Shown: one piece after another, positions 46,821-60,840 of the stretch
Layout of the letters: every line of letters starts with the position of its first letter
Numbering within the stretch: the first letter of the stretch is position 1
Source: Temnopleurus reevesii
Taxonomy: Eukaryota; Echinodermata; Echinoidea; Temnopleuroida; Temnopleuridae
Length of the DNA stretch: 64,000 nucleotides
Direction: 5' to 3'
Assembly: GCA_036244855.1 (NCBI GenBank)
Contig: BQKZ01000623.1
Span: 3,366-67,365, forward strand
Position numbers and translations under genes: made by a program
The notes under the pieces: generated by a model
Seen by the model: the letters and a program-made list of their open reading frames with translations, nothing else
Told to the model about the DNA's origin: nothing
The model's database searches: none

Positions 46821-49800
46821 GGTATAGTTAAAGGAAAATAAGAAAGTATCCTGATGATGATACTTGTATTGATGGAAGATTATTGAAAAGAACTGATTTG
46901 AAACTTACCGCATCGAGCATTACATATTGAAATAAAAAATAAATGTCTTTAAAATGTCGATTGATATTGATGTCAATCCAACCAACTACGTGGTAAAAGA
47001 GATTAAATGCCTTATACAAAACGTTAAATATTACTGAAATACTCTCTGTATATAGATGGACTAGAGATAAAACGGGGGGAGGGGTGGCCAGAAAGGTATG
47101 ATGGAAGGGTATAGGTGTTTGGCCTGGGATTGGGGTTGGAGATGAATTGGTAAAGCTGTGAGAGCCTGGCAAATCCATGAACCTTAATTAGCGCTGAGTA
47201 TTGGAGTCCCTGACATGTCATGTATTTATTTAACCATGGACATGGAAAGACCTACTTGGCAATGGACATGAACAAATGCAAACAGAATTGTTTCAATGAC
47301 TATGTCGAGAATGCACACTTGGGTGATGATGTATCGAGTAATAGCTAAGGAGTAAAGATGCCATGTAAATGTCAGGTGATGAGGATAAAGAGCGAGAGTG
47401 TCGGAAATCATTTCAACCGACGATTGACCAATTGGCAATCGTCATCAAGTATAATTACAGTTTGGAATGGATGTAATGTCCGACATAATGGATTCGTTTA
47501 TGATTTCCATGAACAACGAACTCGTCAAACCTCCATACCGGATATATAATGGATAAATAGTTGAGAGTGGCTGCATAGATGCAAATAGATATCAGTATCA
47601 TTTACCACTATTCTAAGTTAGACACTGGTCAAAAATTCAATATTTTCAGTATAAAACAATCAAAATATTTCAATAAAAGTTTAAACATAGTGATAACTAA
47701 CATTATCGAAATATTTCATACATAGGAATATGAAATTTGGGACAGATTATATCATTTTGTAATCGCGAATCAGTTGTTGTTGTTATGCATTAGATATTCA
47801 TCTGAATTATTTTGATATGAAGTATGGCATGTCATAATCCATTTTAAGATAGCTTTAAGGGAGCATAGAAATTAAAATTATAACAACAGTAGTTAAAATG
47901 ATAATAAGAACAAAACAAATAGTTACATCAATAATTTCCTAAACATTAAACAGATGGACAGCGAGAACAATGAACAAGATGATGAAGATCATAATAGATG
48001 TGCACGCGGCGCGTCAAATTTACAGGTTCGATACTTTTATACTCGACGATTGTTCTAAATTCACATGGGTATGAACTGATAAAGAGGACCATCTTTCTGA
48101 TAAACAGAAAAGTGTGTCATATTTTACTGATTGCAGAACACTTTGGGGAAATTAGGATATCAGATGGAAACGAGGTCTTTAATCGTTGATTCTTCCTGCA
48201 GCTTAACGATGTCATTATGTCCCTTCATTTGCGTCATCATCTCATCAAACAAAAAATCCATTCTAGAGTTGTCGCTGGGGCAATTGTACTTTTGTGATGG
48301 CATCATCTTGATTCTCTTTCCTCTGTCGAGCAAGCTGGGATGCAAGTGCAGCTAACAGCTACACACAAAGTGACAAATTGGATAATCGTTCCCGCAGACG
48401 TTCAACAAGTTCGATGAATTAGCCGTGAGTTGTAACATTTTATTCAACTCGACGGGTGCATAACAGCGCTCCCGAATCCGATTAGGCCGCCGTGGTAATG
48501 CCCTATAAGAAAAAAGTGTTAGGGTGAGGTTTGTATTTGAGATATGTTAAAGAGTTGTCGAGTCACCACAAGCCTCTTTGTGTTTGACGACTAGGTCTTT
48601 CAGTTGCTAATCAGTGGGGATAGAACTGAAAATTGAGCGATTGTTCAGTCGAGCTAACAGAAATCACTTCACACTCTGTCACTGCAAGGTCCGCCATGTT
48701 TGTTCACATGTATTTGTGTTTTAACTTTCTTTCCGGTCCTACTTTTCATCATAGTTCTCTTCCTACCTAGTTTTAACAATGAACGAGAATGAAATTGCAG
48801 ATTGGAAATGTGAAAAGCAGTTAACAGTCAGTGACTTAAATACTTAATGGGGCTTGCTCTTGTTTCCATTCGACATGCATATACAAGTGAAATTATTTAA
48901 GCCATCGCCTGATCACACCAAATATTAAATAAATATACCATACATATACAACACAGTCAACGATTAATCATTCAGTAATTGAGCTTATTTGTATGATGAC
49001 CCTTTTAATGCAAAAGCTTTATTTGTCAATTTGAAATTAAAACAGGCATCAAACTTTGATTTGGATTATATTCGTGTCATCACAGGGAAAATTATGTAAA
49101 TGATTATGAATTTATTTATAATTCAATCCAAAAGGTTAATATACAATGATGCTAAGTTTCATTTTTCCTAATTATCATAAATATCAAGATTCCATGTCAA
49201 AATGGAAAAGGAACATTTAACGTAAATGATGTGCACCAAAAATGAGAATAAGAATTTAAAATAAAAAATAAGGGATGAACAAATCGATATGATAATCATT
49301 ATCATGATTGTAATATCTAGCAAGGAATCTCATAAAATTACGGAGCCAATAAGCATATAAAGAGCTGCCAAGACGACGACCTCTCTCTGGCTCGTCAACT
49401 TCATCTTGATATACTTGGGTGACTGCTGCTGGGTCATTAACATGCTCTTTTGAACAACTTCACTCAATGTTTGAACAGGCAAATGAAGTTACAGTGGAGA
49501 TGGGAGAATGAATTATGAATGACAGACCCTCTAATTATTCATAATTGATATGAATAATCAAACTTGTCTACAAACATAATTTATTTTGATAGCTTACACG
49601 GATTCCTGTAAAAAAATTAAAAAGAAGGGAAATTAATCCAAGCAAGAAGAATGAAGAAAGATTTACGGACACACAAAAGCACACTCGCTCGCACACTCAC
49701 AAAAAGTTTTGATCACACACAAACGCATCTTCTTCCACATTTTCCCAGAATCAGGTGTGAAATGTATTAAAAGCTTAGCTTTTGAAGGCAAAGAATGCAA

Positions 49801-52800
49801 ACAGGGGAGAAATGTTGAGCCATGAATTCATGCAAACGTTGGTCCCAAAAGCAAGGTAGTGTATGGCGCCTCGGCGGGAGTAACGGCTGGTTTGGAGATT
49901 TCTCACTTGGAACATATACACGGCTCGGGGTCAAATATAAGAACTTTATTTCGTATATATTTTTTTCAATAAGTCACTGGATTGATATCCATAATTCTTA
50001 CTTTAACATGATAATTCACTTAAAAGGTGGGCTGTTTCTGAGGATAATTAGTAAAATTTTGATGGTTTATTCAATGTCTGCATGTAAATATCCAACGCTA
50101 AATAAAAGGATATACCGATACATTTCGATCCAAACATAGGTCATGCTAATGTCTAATATTCATTTATTCATAAGTTCATCGGTCGTTTATGTCTTATGAT
50201 TAAAATTCATGCATGGCACACTTTTAGAAAAGGGGGAATTTCCTACTTCGATCCTATACCCAAAATATAAATTATTTTGCTCAAGGATATTCAGTTTCTA
50301 ATTTCTATCTTCAAATATCTATCTATATCAACTATTAATTTTTATGTGCATTTACTGTAATGTATCATTTTCAAGAATATGTTATATTTTGTTACAAATA
50401 ATGAATCATTATATCTGAAATATCTTAGCTGTTCATTTTGAAAGTGTTATCAATTAAATCGACTCAATCATATTACATTTGATTGTTTAAAGTTTGCGTC
50501 TTTTTAGATGCAAAAATGATGTTTATTAAAAAAGGGGAAACATTTAGTAAGAATATATCATCACTTCGTATTGTCAATGAAAAATTAAATAGGTTTAATC
50601 ATTGACCTACATTATACACGGTGACCTAGATACCAAATTATGAAGAAATTAATGTGAATATTATCAGGATATGATGAATATACAAGGAGTCATACAAATT
50701 CATGTGTAGTGTACTATAAGATGCCAAATAATTCATAAAATATTCTTCTTTTTATATAACTTGTTTGCACCGACGGACATGTAAATCGGCATATAACATT
50801 TGATCTTGAAATATCCGTTAGGACTATTCATTGTATTGAAACCAACAAAAATGGTAATTGCTTGTGAGCTTGTACAATGATCAACTTAAAAAAATGACAA
50901 TTACTATTTTGCAACTTTCTTATCTCTTGGTTTCCTTATATAGAGGTAGATGTTTTTAAATGATACTCCGTAATTTTAGCGATTTCGCTTCGACATTATT
51001 ATGCGACTAGGAAGACAATTACGATTATTATACTAAGTATACTAAGTATTGTACTAAGTATATGATATAAATTAAAAAGAACTGCCTCAGAAGAGCGCAT
51101 TGAAAAAAACGTGAAAAGAGGTAAATTATTAATATCATATTAAACTGTAAAGCTCAAAAGTTATGAAAAATTATAACCAACAATTAGAAAGAAAGATATT
51201 GGTTTATTCGATTTCAATACCAATTAAATATAATCATGCAATCAAACAAAAATACATAGCTTTATTCACTATTTTTCAATAATAATTAAACAAATAAAGT
51301 ACGTAAAATGATTTTCCCCAAAACAGAGCAGTATGATTCTGCAATACGAAGCGTCACACACCAGCGCCCGAGTCGATTGAGCGGGATAGGAGGCTGACTT
51401 TATCCCGTGACCAACGGCGTGCAACCCGATAGCACTCGCGCTAGATGATGCAAATTCCAGGTGCCATAAATACACACTTGTATATATATTATGGAGAAAA
51501 TTATTCGTTGTCTTGTATCTTTTATTTTTTTGAAGAGCAGAAGGGTATTTTCTGACTCCAGCACCGTTACGCCTTGATGGTCTAATAGCCGCGCTTGTTT
51601 AAAGTAGAAATTGAAGTTGTCTTACAATGTTTACGGTTAATGCACTTGTCATCCATCTAAATTGACTCATTAAACTAGTCGCTGTTTTCATAATGATTCT
51701 CAGCAAGTCTATCACTAAATGTTTGTTTCGTATTCAATATTAAAATGTTGTTTTAACTGTAAATGTAAACATTGTATAATTATACATGATTATTAAACAA
51801 AATTGAATGATAAATGCATTTATAACAGTTCAATTCTTCTAGAATACGATTCTTTTTGCTTTTTGTTGATTCTATATTATGTTTTGATAATTGCACCATT
51901 GCTCTTCAAACTTGATGATTTAAAAGCCGAATGAAACTCGCTAATGGCTACAAAATATTACATAGAACTTTATGCTTAGATCTAAGGAGTCATGGATCTC
52001 TAACACACTAACCTAAAATTTTTCCATCTGCTGCCTAGTAAATTCCCGTCCAAAATATTCATGCTGCTATTAATTGATTTTTCTTCAGGAGTATGAACTT
52101 TGATTAAAAAGTGCTCATCCTTAAGTGCGTATTGAGGTCATTGCCATATTTCTTTTGTCTTTCAACTCTGTGATATAGTACACTAATCTATGTCCACTTA
52201 CTCCACATACCACTCAATGCTTTCACAAACCGCATTTCTTTTTACTTAATCGTTTTACGTTTAAAAACAACAGACGGTAAAAATTCAAAGATTTGATAGA
52301 AAAAATAGGTAATGCACCATGCAATTTTCATTCCACGAGAGTTATGATCTTTTTTGGGTTGGTCATTGGCAATGTTCAAATCGTTTTTTTTTTAATTCAA
52401 GAAGCTTTGTTCGCGTGTAGTCATCCACTTATGTTAGAAAGCTACTAAACGTGTCGGCTTTGAGTTGCAAACAGCTCTAACCATATCACACTCATCTTCT
52501 ACGTCTCTGCGAGGAACCCGTGATTTTTTGTTTATATATTGCTGGATTAATTATTCATTCAAACCTCATCATCTGTTCAGCATGATGATAATTGGACTTG
52601 GTCATGCTTTACGTACCGTGTCTTTTTCAGTAAATACAGTGTCTCTTTTCATCGGAGGTTGATGCCCCGGTATATCTAACCCCTCATTCTGGATGGCAAC
52701 CTTCCTCAAGGCGTAAGATACGGTAGCCTTTCTTTCACTCGTCGATGGTCCAACTGTGGTGGTTTTATGCTTGGTCAAGAAATATATGAAGCAACTGTAA

Positions 52801-52903
52801 CTCGCAATAGTTCCAAATTATGACATAAACAGAAACAAAAGCAAGATGTGTGTCATTATACGTACCGAGAGATTTAAAAGACAAGTACGCGTACTATATA
52901 TCC
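46821..52903. other. intronic stretch, mostly featureless
   Basis: AT-rich, with no recognised exon. A small tandem TACTAAGTA (three copies) lies at 51,031-51,060. A GC-richer bit at 48,380-48,500 and another at 51,350-51,440 carry no clear coding or motif signal. Confidence 0.45.
51031..51060. repeat. TACTAAGTA tandem, three copies
   Basis: Two adjacent 9-bp copies and a third after a 3-bp gap. Confidence 0.85.
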
Positions 52904-52922
52904 TTTTTTTTTGGGGGGGGGG
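52904..52922. repeat. T9-G10 homopolymer junction
   Basis: Nine T followed directly by ten G, another G run of the kind seen through the window. Confidence 0.9.
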
Positions 52923-54048
52923 TAAAATCAATTGTTAATTCTGTGTGACTCATGCTCATTAGATTGAAGAATCAAACAATTATGATTAAACTATGACTTT
53001 ATTCTTCGTTTTATGATTGTATTGTCTGGAATTTGCATTGATAGACAGTTAAGTCACATACCGATTTAGAAATATCTAGTTTTCTTCATTAGTATCATTC
53101 TATATTTGGCATGATTGCTCTTCTCAAGCCCACGTATAATCTAAATTTAAGATCGAGTGAGTCTCGGCCGACGTATCTCGGGACCGAGTATGATATGTCG
53201 GTCATTTCCTTACGGGCTTTCTTGCAATATTTCATGAGATTTTTTTATAAATTTACTTATCGACCTGCATTTATTAAGAAAAAATTATGTGCTTAGTTAT
53301 GTACGAAAAAATGTATCGGCAAAAATGCACTTTGTATTTTTATTTGCTATTCCAATCAGTTCCGTATAATTATGTTTGTGATGAAGACCATAATCAATCA
53401 ATATAATTAGATAAATGAATGAATATACTGTGTATGTGCCAGTTTGTCAAAGAATATGTAATAGGTAATTCCGATTGTTTTGTACACTTAATATTTATTG
53501 CGGAAATTTTTCATCAAAATACATAATGAAAATTGAAATTGCATTGGGTCTATAGGTCTACTGTTTTCACATATTATTTTGATTCAATATTTTTTGTCTT
53601 TTATCATTCATTCTTTTCAACATCTAATAATCTTCTATATTACATTGTGTGTATCAAAGAGTGGATTATTGTTCATGCAGCATGATAGGGGTTTATGTGA
53701 AGACCATCATCCTTCGTCAAACAACGAGAGAAGGATGCAAACCAAGGATTACCACTGACAAAATACAAACATACCCTGATCCTCCTCCAATACCATGCAA
53801 AATTTACAGAGGCAGCCAGATTAAGCGATCTTGCCTATTATAGCATTTTCATCCCATCACATGACAGTTAGACAAGTTAACTCCGAATTTTCTCTCCAGA
53901 TGGCCCGTTTTATTCAGTCTTTTAACAAAAGCCCCATTTTCTAAGTCAGGGAGGAATTTTAATGCCCCTTGGTCCGTGCAAAAGACTTGTCATCTTACAG
54001 AGAATGTAATCCAATGCTAGCAATTTACCTAAGACTTGGCTTTCAGTA
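52923..54048. other. intronic stretch, nothing recognised
   Basis: AT-rich DNA without supported features. Confidence 0.5.
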
Positions 54049-54382
54049 GTGAGCTGCCAAATTGACTTATTGACTCACGAAGATCCCTCCCCGTGCTCGC
54101 TGGCTGGTGCTGAGCGCGCTGGATGCATTGGCGAAGCCTTGGAGCGCGGGGGTTTGGTGGAAGCCAAGTTCAAAAGGCGACCAAAAGGACCGATTTCAAG
54201 GGGAGCAGATAATCGACGAGATAGGTGGACCGTGGCCTTCTATAAACACACATGCAGGTCTGCTACAGATGGAAATGTCATATTGGTGCAATGGAAGAAA
54301 ACAAGATCTCCGGATTGCTTTGCTTGGTCTTCTTGTAATACAATCCGGAATCAAAATAATACGGGGACTCGGCGATAGTTAA
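54049..54382 (+). other. GC-richer island open in two plus-strand frames, unassigned
   Basis: The plus strand is open at 54,049-54,378 (109 codons) and in a second frame at 54,107-54,382 (91 codons). Neither translation resembles a known domain. The composition is richer in G and C than the flanking intron, especially at 54,080-54,240. A regulatory island or an old repeat is more likely than an exon. Confidence 0.25.
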
Positions 54383-54994
54383 GTTGTCAATGCCTAGGAT
54401 TCACAGGCGAGGTGGAGGAAAAGTTCAAGCATTTATTGTCTTAAAGGAGATCAAAATTATAGGACAACTTATTTACTCAGAAAATCCTCATTTAGAAAAA
54501 AATCTTTGGTGCATTTTTGTTCCTCCAAGAATAATCGCTAATACTAAAGACGGCAAGTCGTAACACCAAGTTGAAAAGTAAAAGGTCAGTAAATCCATAT
54601 TCAGCAAAAATATACAAAATGAAAAAACTACGAAATTAAAATAAATACAAAATTGGCAAATGTAAGATATACTTGTTCTGCATGTTATAAAGTCAATGGA
54701 AATGGAAGGTCTTTGGATACAATATTTGTCAAGGAAGACCTTTTGGCCTATATCTACTGTATAAAATATTTATCAAGTATTCAAACTTTTCCAAAAATTG
54801 TCCAAGCATATTCTATCAACAGTTTTAATGCAGCAACATTTTAACCATGATTTAATCAATTACTAAGTGATATGCATCACGCTGAATTAAATTTACATCC
54901 TTTAAAATGAAAAGGGATCTCTCGTAACATTTACGTGACACACTGGACCTAGTTACCCCCATCAGGCTGTACGTCACAATGGTATGTTAACATT
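54383..54994. other. intronic stretch, nothing recognised
   Basis: AT-rich, no supported feature. Confidence 0.5.
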
Positions 54995-55249
54995 TTGAAT
55001 TGTGACACTTTAATTTTGATAAATAAAGATGATGGGTATCTGTTTGCAGAGAGCGGTTGGAAGTCTCTATTAGATTACGGTCTATTAAAAGAGCTCTTAC
55101 TTCGAGAGCAGGTATACGACTACTGGGCTAACAAGGCTATTTTCCATGAGGATCGTATTCGGGTAAAGACGCTTGATTTAGAGCACCCACACAAAACGCC
55201 GAAAGAGATCTGTTATTATTATGATTTCGTGATAAGATCTTACTTTTAA
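54995..55249 (+). CDS. unidentified protein-like open frame in engrailed intron
   Basis: Open for 84 codons from TTG at 54,995 to a TAA ending at 55,249. The translation has balanced charged and hydrophobic residues (for example SGWKSLLDYGLLKELLLREQ, then HEDRIRVKTLDLEHPHKTPK), unlike the Ile/Phe/Cys-rich chance frames around it. CTGTTTGCAG at about 55,041-55,050 is a good splice acceptor in front of the better part, and weak donors follow (CAG|GTATAC, CGG|GTAAAG). There is no ATG at the start. I recognise no domain. It could be an alternative or last exon of a nested gene, a fragment of a mobile-element protein, or chance. Confidence 0.2.
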   Translation: MNCDTLILINKDDGYLFAESGWKSLLDYGLLKELLLREQVYDYWANKAIFHEDRIRVKTLDLEHPHKTPKEICYYYDFVIRSYF

Positions 55250-55479
55250 AATAGCTTACTTGAAAATACTGTACTAATAATATAACCACCGGATATTTTG
55301 ACACATGCATTTTCCGATGTGTCCTTTATACAAAAATAGGCATGAACAAAGAATTGTTTAAAAAGTATGTTTGCAATTGAAGGACAAGGAAGTAAATGTT
55401 ATCGTTTGATGATACATTTAACATGTTAGGATAAGGATATTAATAAATGAATGATGGAAGTAACATCCTCCATATAACC

Positions 55480-55483
<4 letters not shown>

Positions 55484-55523
<40 letters not shown>

Positions 55524-55540
55524 CTATCTATCTATCTATC
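55484..55540. repeat. (CT)n followed by (ATCT)n microsatellite
   Basis: Eighteen or so CT units (55,484-55,520) pass directly into ATCT tetranucleotides (55,522-55,540). Confidence 0.95.
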
Positions 55541-58500
55541 TCTCATACTCTCTTTCTATCCTCCCCTCCCTTCTCAAACATAATTATTACGACCAGCATT
55601 GATTGGCAGTAAGAAGTAGGTTAACCAGGTAGGATAAACACTGATCGATTCAACGGCAGTATGCACTATGGCTGTTAGTCTTTTCTTTATCGAATGTCAG
55701 TAAATACTTACCTTTATGCAGTCATAATTCTCACGAAGCGTCTGAATGTTAAGCTATCTATCGAAGACGAGTGATCGAAGCGAGAGACAAAACGCGGCGC
55801 CACAACGTTACGCAGTGTTTGTGATTCAACCAAGACAAACTAATTACAAGCACATCTAGGTTCATATCAAGGTCATTATCTAATATCAAATGAAGACTGA
55901 ATTGTAAGATATTAAGAAGGAAATATATCAAAAGGGGGCACTGAGAGAAGGAGAGATAGATGAATGAAGAGAAGGAAGGAATGAGCTGCTCAGAGAGAGA
56001 GAGAGAGGTTATGTTTACAGAACGTTATAGATACTTTAATACCAGGCAGCCAGGGCTCTGGACCGCCAGCTATCTGGGCTAAAGCTACAAGACTCGATCC
56101 GTGCTCTGAGAGAGCCGACGATACTGTAAACTGATGTCTGCATTACTCGCTTTCTATTCGCTTTTATAAGAAGGCCCAGTTAGGATCCACACAAAATGTC
56201 ACATTACACTTAAAGAATCTTGAGGCAATATTCGCTCATTTTCCTTTGTACTAAATAACAGAGTCAAAGTTCATTCGATTTTCCAAGCAGTTAAACAAAT
56301 TATTTTCGTAAACCCGCTAACCTCTATGGACTTGTTACGAGAGATATACAAATAAATACGTAATATTAAAATAACATGTATTGTATGTTCCTTGGGAGAT
56401 ACATTTGGAGTAGCATTGAGAATGGAATAAAGCGATGATAAACTAAGAGAAAACTCTTAAAACATACAATTAGAATCGATTATTAATATTGATCAACCAA
56501 ACGGGAGACGTTAATTTTGAATTGTTTACCAAAGTAATGAGAATGTCAGAAATTTAGACTTTTCCACTTTTAAAAGAATTGTTCTCTTTTCATAGCTTAA
56601 ACCGTTTTCTTGCTGGACATTGAAGCGAGTGAGAAGGTTTGACGTTAAGGAAGAGTAATGGGATGGAAATGGCCGATTTAAGTTTTGTAAAAGGAAACCG
56701 AAGAAATAACTTTTGTCTAAACGTAACGAGTAGATGTGGTAGATTGTATTTCTCCAAGAATTGGAACGACTGTTTAAGAAGGGCTTTCTCATCACATAAT
56801 GGCTTCCCAGAAATAATGATTTCTCAGGACATTTTCAAAGTGACAAGAAAAAAGAGGCCCATCGCGATGGAAACGAGAAAAAATCGTTAAAACAGATGAA
56901 CTAATATACAAGTCGAAACTCTCTAAAATTACCTCAGATACCAAATGGAGCCTGCTCTTCAAACCAGAGGAAATTCAAAACTCTTTTCTTTCAAGTATGT
57001 AAAGAAGCAGCTCCAATTCTAAGTGGAATCGAAACTGGATTGAAATCCTTGCAAACAGTATCATGACAAGATGGAGTGTAAAAGGATGTTCACAATGCAA
57101 ATATGGGTAACTCGAGCCTCATATATTACTCCTACTGTCGTCTCATCAGAAACGATTGCTATCGACGCCAGGCGATGCGGCACAAACTTGATGGTGAAGC
57201 AAGGCGGGACGTAGACCAACCACCAATGAACAATTTGAGAAGATAATCGTTTATGGATCTATACATTTTTGCATTTTCATGATGGTTTGAAGGACGAATT
57301 GCAGTCTAGCATATTCAATAGAGAGTGGATTTCAATCCTTTGCTGCAATTGAAGTATTATCCTCTTTTCGTGATGTATTGCTTGTCAGTAAATGGGTTGG
57401 AAGTAAATTGAGTCGACTTTTCGTTTTTAGATCAGTGAATAGTTTCTTCTTTCTCACACATTTTATTTTCTTAACTGTTACCAGTTACCTAAACAAGTTC
57501 AATTGAAATTTTGACATTTTAGAATTGGATCCTAAAATGCAAATATGAAATAATTTGAAACCATAACCTTCACACAAAACATTCATGAGTCAAGATTTTA
57601 TATCGGAATTACAATCATTTACATCACAGCGTTATTTAACTCAAAACATCCAAAACCTGTTTCAAGTTAGATTCTTCTCAACATATAAGATCGTAATATC
57701 ATTTCGAATGCTTTTCCTATTCCCTTTCCTTAAGATTGACCTATGAACTGAAGAGAGAACAAAGGAATAGAAAAGATTGGAGTCTGGTTCATCGGTGTAG
57801 CTCATAGTTTCATAACTGTCCTATGAGATTTGAGAGCGGAGTGTGGGATTCTGTTTGATCAATATTTCGGTATGGGTTGGGCCATGATTTCCAAACAAAT
57901 CTTATTGATTTTCTAGTCGAATTTATTAGATCTGAAGATATAAATGAGAAATGAGAATGACGGATATACTACAAACATGACAAATTTTGTACAAAGGAAT
58001 AATGTCCGATTAACTCTGGTATCTCTCTGCCAAAACAGATAACATATACGGTAGGTTTTCATTTACCCACGCATTATACATGTTATATGGAAATAATGTG
58101 TAACAGATTGTATACAAGTTAGACTAAAAATTGAGAGAAAAATTAAAAGAATATTCCGAAGAATCATATTTTTCTCAATATCGGATCTGCTATATTCATT
58201 TCATTAGAATAGGATGGTTTCTTCATTCAATGACAAAATGGTAAAATCATGAATTCGTGAGATACATTGATTGTGTTCATGTTCAATATTGTTACCGTAT
58301 ATGTCATTATCTAGTTAACCAAAATATTAGATTACCAAAAGCTAGAATTATTCTAGTAAGAAGTAAGAAATTGAAAAGAGTCATTATTACATTGTGTGAC
58401 TTGAATAGATTTTAACATTGTTTCAAATTTCAATGGACTCAAGATATTAATTGCGTATATACTGGCATACTTGTACGGACATGACGGATATGTAAATAAA

Positions 58501-58633
58501 TTTATAATATTCATTCTAATATTTTGTAGTTGGATCATTTGAACCATGTTTAAGCAATTGTGTGCCTAATTAACCAGCAATAAGATCTGGTTGCTTTTAA
58601 TCATAATCATGTTGAATGTTTTTCAAGCCAGTG

Positions 58634-58647
58634 GTTTCCATGGTTAG
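58634..58647 (-). promoter_or_regulatory. X-box-like motif in engrailed intron
   Basis: On the minus strand CTAACCATGGAAAC, sharing ACCATGGAAAC with the motif at 39,021-39,034. It has two mismatches to the full X-box consensus. Confidence 0.2.
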
Positions 58648-59157
58648 GAGACCAAAACACGGCGACAAAATCACAGCGGTGTTACGTAATGTCTGTCGCT
58701 ATCTTCATTAGATAGTTCAAACCACATTGATCACAAAACTCCAATTCTTGTTGGATCACGATCTCCTTTTTTCTGGTTTCTTTGATATTTTTGTTGATGA
58801 TTATATTGATTGTGCTCTGTAATCGTCAATTTGTTATTATTTTTTTATATTCAAAATGTATGCTTTTTGAAAAAACGAAAATTAATAAATTAATCTCGAA
58901 ATTTTTGAAAATCCTAAAATTTGTCCCTATGTGATTTTGGCACTTAAACTTTTTTGACCGGTGCAATTGGTACCTTGCCCTTTTTCACGTTACATGCAGA
59001 AAGGGGAGGAAAGCAGTTAAATAAGAAAGCAAGATAAGAGCCACTTACAACATGTGTGAAGTGGTTTAATTATATATAGATAAAAGTTTGCTCTAGAAAA
59101 TTGTTACATTTCTATACACGGAAAATGCATATTCACAATAGTCAATGTGATTCTCAT

Positions 59158-59243
59158 TTGTGTGCGTTTGTGCGAGTGTGCGTGAGTGTATACATTGTGT
59201 TTTTTTGGACAGCGCGAGGGTGTATGTGTATGTGTTATGTGTT
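59158..59243. repeat. GT-rich low-complexity tract
   Basis: Imperfect GT/GTGT repeats with interruptions, including a T7 run. Confidence 0.8.
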
Positions 59244-60559
59244 CAAACGCGTTAATTTGTTTTACCCCCTCTGATGTCGTGACTGACAGACAAGCAATAG
59301 AGCTTTATCATGGAGGGTGAGCCCTAATGGCATCCATGCAAAGTCACTTATCATATCACTCAATACCTTCTATTGGTGTGCAGGAGGGAGTGGGATAGAG
59401 TCGTGTATATGGTGCTAACTAGATTTGTAGAATTATACTCTTGCAAATCATTGACATGTATTAATACAGATGAAACATCGGGAGAAAGCTGATACTTAGT
59501 ATTTTGCTGAATCGCCGGATGTTTGCATCGACACGAAAAACAAACTCTAATACCTGAAATATATACGAGAACTTGCTATTTTGAGAGAGGAGAGTTGTTT
59601 CAAATATTACGAGTACGATTACCCGAAAGAAAGCTGGTCCCACTTTCAAAATGGAACGAAGATTCATTTTAGTCAATGATTGTTTGTGTGAACGCTAAAA
59701 TTACATTTTAGTTTATCCACAGAAAATAAAAAATCAAATAAAAAATTATGTTATAAAATCATAATCTGAGAATTTATTTGTATAAAGAAAGCTTTCTTAT
59801 CAGTCAACATTTTACCAATTAAATATTTCACAACTGTAAACATGCTGCGTTCTGTATTTAGTCTTTGAATTTATTCTAAATTTTAATGTCCTTTTAACAT
59901 GATGATACTACTTTTTCTTTTAAAGGAATCAACAAAAGTTAACACTCGTCTGCGTTCACGGTCTAAGTAGCCTTAACTTAACCCTAATTCGTCATACACG
60001 AGGGAGAGACAAGGTAGTGAAATATTATTCATCAAATTTCCTGTGTTTCGACTTTATGACCTGAATAGTTCCGATATAAAGTTAATTCCACCATTGGCTG
60101 CACTTCTGATCCCCTTTGACGATCAACGTCACGGAATCATCAGGATAAAACACTGTCAGATTCATTGAAAGTATCAGCTCTGTAAGAAATATAAATGCTC
60201 AGTGACATTAATGTTCGAATATCATTTTACGCCTTAATTAGATAGGTCTTCAGGGTTTATATCTGTTCTTTAAATAGCAAAATGTAGTTTTACGAATTAG
60301 TTTTTATACATTATAGTGTCTTTTTCAACGAAGAATATGAATAAATTTTAAGGAAAACATTTAATGATAACAACAAAAGTACCAATGTAAAAAATGAGAT
60401 TAAAAGAAAGATGTACGATCATCAAATCAGAGGACCATCGTTCGATCTAGGTTTCCTGAATATGGATACGTTAGTTTCATTCGCTGGAAGAGTTTATTAC
60501 CTGATCTTCAAATAAGTCAGGATGCTTTTTCATTGAATGTTATTTGAAATGTAGATAAT

Positions 60560-60840
60560 AAAACAGTATTTCATGGTCGCCGGGTAAGTTTACTCATCTA
60601 ATACGTCCCTCGGTACAGAAATCATTGCAGCTCCAATCAACATCAGGTCCCATAGCGAGCTTCACCGACGGAGCGCCGACTCGACAAAGATCTCACGACG
60701 TCCATATTCATATCCAAGATTCATATTTTTTCTCTTGTCACCCGGCCCACAAACGCCTGTAATGTCTCACTCTGAACGAGCCTGAAAGTTGGAGTCCAGG
60801 TCAAAGGTCGTATGGGAACAGGTGCGTTGAACAAGAGCAT
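60560..60840. promoter_or_regulatory. candidate regulatory island in engrailed intron
   Basis: A segment of mixed, less AT-rich composition (for example around 60,640-60,700 and 60,735-60,830) in AT-rich flanks. It includes CCAATCA and AGGTCAAAGGTC (about 60,798-60,809), a DR1-like nuclear-receptor site. No open frame of interest. Function is inferred. Confidence 0.25.

Larger units (their letters stand above)
55541..60559. other. intronic stretch, mostly featureless
   Basis: It contains a short (GA)n at about 55,997-56,010, a GC-richer bit at 56,040-56,130, an X-box-like word at 58,634-58,647 and a GT-rich tract at 59,158-59,243. No exon is supported. Confidence 0.45.
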
